DNA of 64,000 nt, taken from assembly GCF_031846385.1 (NCBI RefSeq), contig NZ_JAVRHV010000006.1, forward strand, positions 62,001 through 126,000, given 5' to 3'. Below, in pieces: positions 60,594 through 64,000 of the stretch. This DNA is from Urechidicola vernalis (lineage in GTDB: Bacteria; Bacteroidota; Bacteroidia; Flavobacteriales; Flavobacteriaceae). The first letter of the stretch is position 1; each line of letters opens with the position of its first letter. The position numbers were made by a program, and so were the translations under genes. The notes beneath the pieces were generated by a model. The model saw only the letters and a program-made list of their open reading frames with translations, did no database searches and was not told the origin of the DNA.

Positions 60594-61601
60594 TTGAATA
60601 TTCAAAAAGACATATCTCTTAAACCGTATAATACATTTGGAATCGATGTAAAGGCTTCAAAATTTGCGAATATTACTTCTATTGAGCAATTACTCAAAAT
60701 TTTAGAGAAGGATTCAAATCCATTTATTTTAAGTGGCGGGAGCAATGTTTTATTAACTTCTGATATTGATCAATTAGTCCTTTATTTAAATCTTAAAGGA
60801 CTTAATATTTTTGAAGAATCCGATACACATGTGTACATAAAAGCACAGGCTGGTGAGAATTGGCATGAGTTTGTGCAATGGTGCATCGCTAATGATTTTG
60901 GTGGACTAGAAAATCTCTCTTTAATTCCTGGTAACGTGGGTACAAGCCCAATGCAAAATATTGGGGCGTATGGAGTTGAAATTAAAGATACTTTTCACAA
61001 ATTAAAAGCCATCGAAATTGCAACAGGCAAAAGGCGTGTTTTTACGAATGAGGAATGCAATTTTGGTTATCGAAATTCTGTTTTTAAAAACGAATTAAAG
61101 GGTAAATATATTATTACCTCTGTAATATTTAAACTTACCAAAAAGAACCATCAACTAAACTATTCTTACGGAGCTATTCAGTCTGAATTAGAAAAAAATG
61201 GTATAGAAACACCTACCATCAAAGATATTTCTGAAGCGGTAATTAAAATTAGAAACTCGAAATTACCAAATCCTAAAGAAATTGGTAATAGTGGTAGTTT
61301 TTTTAAAAACCCCGTAATTTCATCGGTTCAGTTTGAAAAACTAAAAAATCAATTTCCTTCAATACCATCCTATGTAGTTTCTGATTCAGAAATTAAAGTT
61401 CCAGCAGGTTGGCTAATTGAACAAAGTGGATTTAAAGGCAAAAGATTTGGCGATGCAGGAGTTCATGATAAACAAGCCTTGGTATTGGTGAATCATGGGA
61501 ATGCAACAGGAATTGAATTAAAAAACCTCGCTCAAAACATTCAACAAACTGTAGTAGACAAATTTGGGATTACGCTAGAAATTGAGGTAAATATTATTTG
61601 A
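60594..61601 (+). CDS. murB: UDP-N-acetylenolpyruvoylglucosamine reductase
   Basis: The 335-residue protein is a type I MurB: the FAD-binding opening SLKPYNTFGIDVKASKF, FILSGGSNVLL, LSLIPGNVGTSPMQNIGAYGVEI, FGYRNSVFK, and NSGSFFKNP near residue 235 with the catalytic Ser, then PAGWLIEQSGFKG. It reduces UDP-GlcNAc-enolpyruvate to UDP-MurNAc with NADPH, following MurA, using the UDP-GlcNAc the alternative GlmU would make. The start is TTG at 60594, immediately after the aminotransferase stop. Confidence 0.96.
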   Translation: MNIQKDISLKPYNTFGIDVKASKFANITSIEQLLKILEKDSNPFILSGGSNVLLTSDIDQLVLYLNLKGLNIFEESDTHVYIKAQAGENWHEFVQWCIANDFGGLENLSLIPGNVGTSPMQNIGAYGVEIKDTFHKLKAIEIATGKRRVFTNEECNFGYRNSVFKNELKGKYIITSVIFKLTKKNHQLNYSYGAIQSELEKNGIETPTIKDISEAVIKIRNSKLPNPKEIGNSGSFFKNPVISSVQFEKLKNQFPSIPSYVVSDSEIKVPAGWLIEQSGFKGKRFGDAGVHDKQALVLVNHGNATGIELKNLAQNIQQTVVDKFGITLEIEVNII

Positions 61602-61608
61602 AGAAATT

Positions 61609-62073
61609 CTAAAGCCTAGAAGATACTTTTAATTGCTTCCCATTTTTGAAGGCCTTTTTATCCATATCCGTACCAACGGCAATTCCGATAGCTACACCAA
61701 TAGGAATACCGATTCCAATATAACTAGAGTTGCCTGTTGAAGAAGAAAGAACAGAACCAAATACAACTCCAAAAATTGATATTCCAATAGCCATCCACAA
61801 ATTTCTATAGTGATTCTTTGGAACCATTTTCAATTTCTTCTCGAGTATTTTTAAAATTTTACAATACGCTTTCTTTATATTCTTCACTTGTTCGGTTTCT
61901 GGCTCTGAATTCCTGTTTAATGTTTTGATTATAGCATTAATTTCATCACAAATCAATACTGGAATTTCTTTTGTATTCAAATCCGTTATAAGTAGGTTCA
62001 TTTTCGCTATAACCTTATCTAACTTCGGGTTTTCTAATGCTTCACTTTTAATATTTAACTTTTCTATTTTCAT
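61609..62073 (-). CDS. Small membrane protein of unknown function (ECF sigma operon 2)
   Basis: The 154-residue protein has a helical, charged N-terminal half (about 1-85) and two hydrophobic segments (about 92-110 and 117-134); the second is a glycine-rich repeat GIGIPIGVAIGIAVG. The tail is basic. I do not recognise the family. It follows the 220-residue membrane protein by 20 bases in the second sigma operon and is convergent with murB. Confidence 0.6.
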   Translation of the reverse strand: MKIEKLNIKSEALENPKLDKVIAKMNLLITDLNTKEIPVLICDEINAIIKTLNRNSEPETEQVKNIKKAYCKILKILEKKLKMVPKNHYRNLWMAIGISIFGVVFGSVLSSSTGNSSYIGIGIPIGVAIGIAVGTDMDKKAFKNGKQLKVSSRL

Positions 62074-62093
62074 GGTATTTTATTTTATACTCA

Positions 62094-62756
62094 TTAAGTA
62101 TTTCTTCTTAATTCCTCCATATCAGACAACAACGTATCTAATCGTTTTAAAATTCGGCCATATCCAATTTTTAAATCCCACTCTCCTATTCTACCTCCAA
62201 AAAATGCCAAAAGCAAGATTATCACACTCAAAATAATCCATAAAACTATCGGAACACCCCCAACTAAAAACATGTTGGGATATGACTCTAACAACCAAGT
62301 AACAAAATCATTGCCAGGTATATCCTCTCCAAAACTTCCAAACCAAAACCCAATGACCATAGAGATAAACACATACGGGTATAAATACGTTGAAAATTTA
62401 GAATTAAATGTGGTCATTTCCTTTGTCCAACTTTCAAACGATTTTAAATATTCATAACTATTTGCATTTTTTGTGATAGCATGTAGTTTGCGTTTAAATC
62501 TGATGGCAAAACTTATCAATGTTACAAACAAAACAAACATTAAAATTCCCATATAAGGCAATTTTGAAATGGTTGCTATTGGTAATAAAACACAAGCAAA
62601 CAAAGCTATTCCGATAATGTTAATCTTATACATCTTCCGAAATTTCTCCACTATATCTATCGATTTCTTATTATATAAATCATTCAATTTTGGAGCGACT
62701 AAGGCTTCATTCTGCAAAAAACCGTCTTTCCAAATTGATTCAATTGATTTTTCCAT
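62094..62756 (-). CDS. Multi-pass membrane protein, possible anti-sigma factor (ECF sigma operon 2)
   Basis: The 220-residue protein has an N-terminal cytosolic part of about 45 residues (WKDGFLQNEALVAPKLNDLYNKKSID), two membrane segments at about 47-85, a cytosolic middle, and two more at about 123-140 and 160-185, with a charged C-terminal helix. No known anti-sigma domain is visible. It overlaps the sigma gene by 17 bases, which is the usual arrangement of an anti-sigma factor. The four-segment topology is unlike the single-pass partner of the first sigma factor. Confidence 0.65.
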   Translation of the reverse strand: MEKSIESIWKDGFLQNEALVAPKLNDLYNKKSIDIVEKFRKMYKINIIGIALFACVLLPIATISKLPYMGILMFVLFVTLISFAIRFKRKLHAITKNANSYEYLKSFESWTKEMTTFNSKFSTYLYPYVFISMVIGFWFGSFGEDIPGNDFVTWLLESYPNMFLVGGVPIVLWIILSVIILLLAFFGGRIGEWDLKIGYGRILKRLDTLLSDMEELRRNT

Positions 62757-63231
62757 CTAATATCTTTTTTAATCGTTCCTTAATTCTATTTACACGTACC
62801 GCAATATTGTTAGGAGTCGTTCCAATAATTTCTGCAATATCCTTATTCGGTTTCTCCTCTAGGTATAATAAAATAACCGCCCTATCAATTTCAGACAATT
62901 GTTTTATCGCATCATACAATTGATTTAATGACTCGTCTTCAAAAGCTTGATTTTCCTCGGTATCCTCTACAAATTGATATTCGGAGACAACATGCTGGCG
63001 ATTGTTTTTCTTCTTTTTAATAAGTGTAAGACAAATATTTAAAGACAATCTATAGATCCAAGTAGACCATTTTGAATCGCCTCTAAATTGTTCACGACTC
63101 CTCCATATTTGCAAACAAACTTCTTGGTAGTAATCTTCAAAATCCTCTTGAGAATCGGTATATGCACGGCATATTTTTATAATAATACCTGCAAATGGCA
63201 AAATTGATGTTGTGTAAAAATCGCTACTCAA
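62740..63231 (-). CDS. ECF-type RNA polymerase sigma factor (second locus)
   Basis: The 163-residue protein has region 2 (about 10-70, DSQEDFEDYYQEVCLQIWRS and KWSTWIYRLSLNICL) and region 4 (about 105-155, LSEIDRAVILLYLEEKPNKDIAEIIGTTPNNIAVRVNRI). A stop codon lies two codons upstream, and TTG at 63231 is the only fitting start, as for the first sigma factor. It leads a three-gene operon with two membrane proteins. The signal it answers is unknown. Confidence 0.9.
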   Translation of the reverse strand: MSSDFYTTSILPFAGIIIKICRAYTDSQEDFEDYYQEVCLQIWRSREQFRGDSKWSTWIYRLSLNICLTLIKKKKNNRQHVVSEYQFVEDTEENQAFEDESLNQLYDAIKQLSEIDRAVILLYLEEKPNKDIAEIIGTTPNNIAVRVNRIKERLKKILDGKIN

Positions 63232-63317
63232 TATTTATTGTTTTATTGATTAGTGGCTTAAGTTAGCCAATATTACACCCTCAATGAAAAAAAGTTAAAA
63301 AAAGCGAGTTATATCAT

Positions 63318-64000
63318 TTAAAACAACTGCTCTAATTTTTCAAGAAACAATAGTTCTGCATAAAACTGCCAATCAAAATTTAGCGATTGATTGGATAAAT
63401 GCACATGATCATCTTGATCTAAAATATAATTTTCTGGCTTATTCAATACCCTTGTTTTACCATAAACAGCTTCAAATTCAGTTCTTAGTGCAGTAAACTC
63501 CTTAGATAATAATTTCAATCCTTCTAAAGCCATTCTCTCCTCTTCTTTATCTTGAGCTTTGTCGTAATCTCTAAGTTTCAAAACAGCATTTGACGAAAAC
63601 TGAACCAATTTATTCACTTGCTCATAAATTTCTAATGTATAGCTATTTCGTGTTGCCTCAGATTTCATTTTATCTAATGTCGATTCTATTTTAGAACAAG
63701 TTTTCAACGTGTTTTCGGCATTTTCAATTCTTTCCTTATTCTTATCACTCCAGACCCCTTTTTTCTCAGTTGGCAAATCAATCACAAATTTTTCAATGGC
63801 ATTTTCATTTCCTTTAAGATAATTCCTCTTATTTCCGTTAAGCAGAATATTTTTCCATATCCCAACTGGCTTTTCTAAATTATCTATAAATGAAAATTCA
63901 TTTCCGCTCGTTTCAAATGAAAACTGGCGGTGTCTAAATACTGATTTCAACTCGCTTTTTGAACGTTTATCTCCAGACCAAGTATATTCCGAAAAAGCAT
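63318..64000 (-). CDS. Partial protein, probable C-terminal part of a glycoside hydrolase (GH20-like)
   Basis: The frame is open from the stop at 63318 to the window edge, giving at least 227 residues, so the start is outside; a TTG at 63950 is not a real start, since the frame continues upstream as AFSEYTWSGDKRS. This segment and the long helical C-terminus (ALEGLKLLSKEFTALRTEFEAVYGKTR...KPENY, ending FYAELLFLEKLEQLF) resemble the region following the catalytic domain of GH20-type hexosaminidases. The call is tentative because the catalytic motifs are not in the window. Confidence 0.4.
   Translation of the reverse strand, partial: AFSEYTWSGDKRSKSELKSVFRHRQFSFETSGNEFSFIDNLEKPVGIWKNILLNGNKRNYLKGNENAIEKFVIDLPTEKKGVWSDKNKERIENAENTLKTCSKIESTLDKMKSEATRNSYTLEIYEQVNKLVQFSSNAVLKLRDYDKAQDKEEERMALEGLKLLSKEFTALRTEFEAVYGKTRVLNKPENYILDQDDHVHLSNQSLNFDWQFYAELLFLEKLEQLF

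Noticed and set aside
1..64000. CRISPR array, tRNA or rRNA gene, insertion sequence, prophage, integron or toxin-antitoxin pair
   Set aside because: I read the gaps between genes for repeats, cloverleaf patterns and transposase-like frames and saw none; all gaps are short and AT-rich with promoters and terminators only.

Overview
The window is a contiguous piece of a bacterial chromosome from the Bacteroidota, most likely the Flavobacteriaceae. Support comes from the AT-rich sequence, the lack of Shine-Dalgarno sites, repeated matches to the Bacteroidota promoter pattern (TTTG, about 19 bases, TAnnTTTG), lineage-typical families (DUF3276/PUR-alpha, DUF1573, DUF5777, DUF4136, head-GIN proteins, the alternative GlmU, an RprX/RprY-like two-component pair) and the order nusB-DUF1573-yajC-ybbR-coaE. 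I see no tRNA, rRNA, CRISPR array, insertion sequence, phage gene or integrase, and no stretch over 300 bases without a gene.

Layout. 1-6.1 kb: a Dabb-domain lipoprotein, lon, then an ECF sigma factor operon with a membrane anti-sigma candidate and two secreted repeat proteins. 6.1-10.2 kb: the alternative GlmU, then a redox-looking cluster of two small c-type cytochrome lipoproteins, a DUF5777 beta-barrel, an OB-fold protein and a YceI protein. 10.2-19.1 kb: carB, rpmH (short, minus strand), an SDR reductase with an APC permease, and a tricorn-like protease. 19.1-24.7 kb: a conserved unknown, a DEAD-box helicase and an amidohydrolase operon ending in DoxX. 24.8-32.3 kb: pyrG, yidC, a DUF985 cupin, a DUF4136/barrel pair, a glycosyltransferase and folE. 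32.3-41.1 kb: hisS, an M20 peptidase, the coupled nadC-yihY-kdsB operon, an unknown secreted protein coupled to rlmH, and a divergent sulfur amino acid PLP enzyme/Lrp pair.

41.2-50.7 kb: rdgB coupled to a FecCD-type permease and its ATPase, an M28 peptidase, holA with a stand-alone HsdR_N-type nuclease domain, a cold shock protein, a glycosyltransferase, a YrdC/Sua5 protein and the histidine kinase/response regulator pair. 50.8-54.2 kb: the nusB-to-coaE set. 54.4-64 kb: an ABC exporter, DUF3276, a coiled-coil membrane protein, a DinB-like protein, a PDZ aspartyl protease, an aminotransferase, murB, a second ECF sigma operon with two unknown membrane proteins, and the C-terminal part of a probable glycoside hydrolase cut by the window edge.

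Most of the window is core metabolism and envelope maintenance: nucleotides (carB, pyrG, rdgB), NAD (nadC), folate/pterin (folE), peptidoglycan and LPS precursors (alternative GlmU, murB, kdsB), membrane insertion (yidC, yajC) and translation (hisS, rlmH, rpmH, YrdC). The least explained parts are the two ECF sigma operons, the surface-type mini-cytochrome cluster, the stand-alone nuclease domain beside holA, and several secreted proteins of unknown role. All family names come from recognising motifs by eye; no database search was run.
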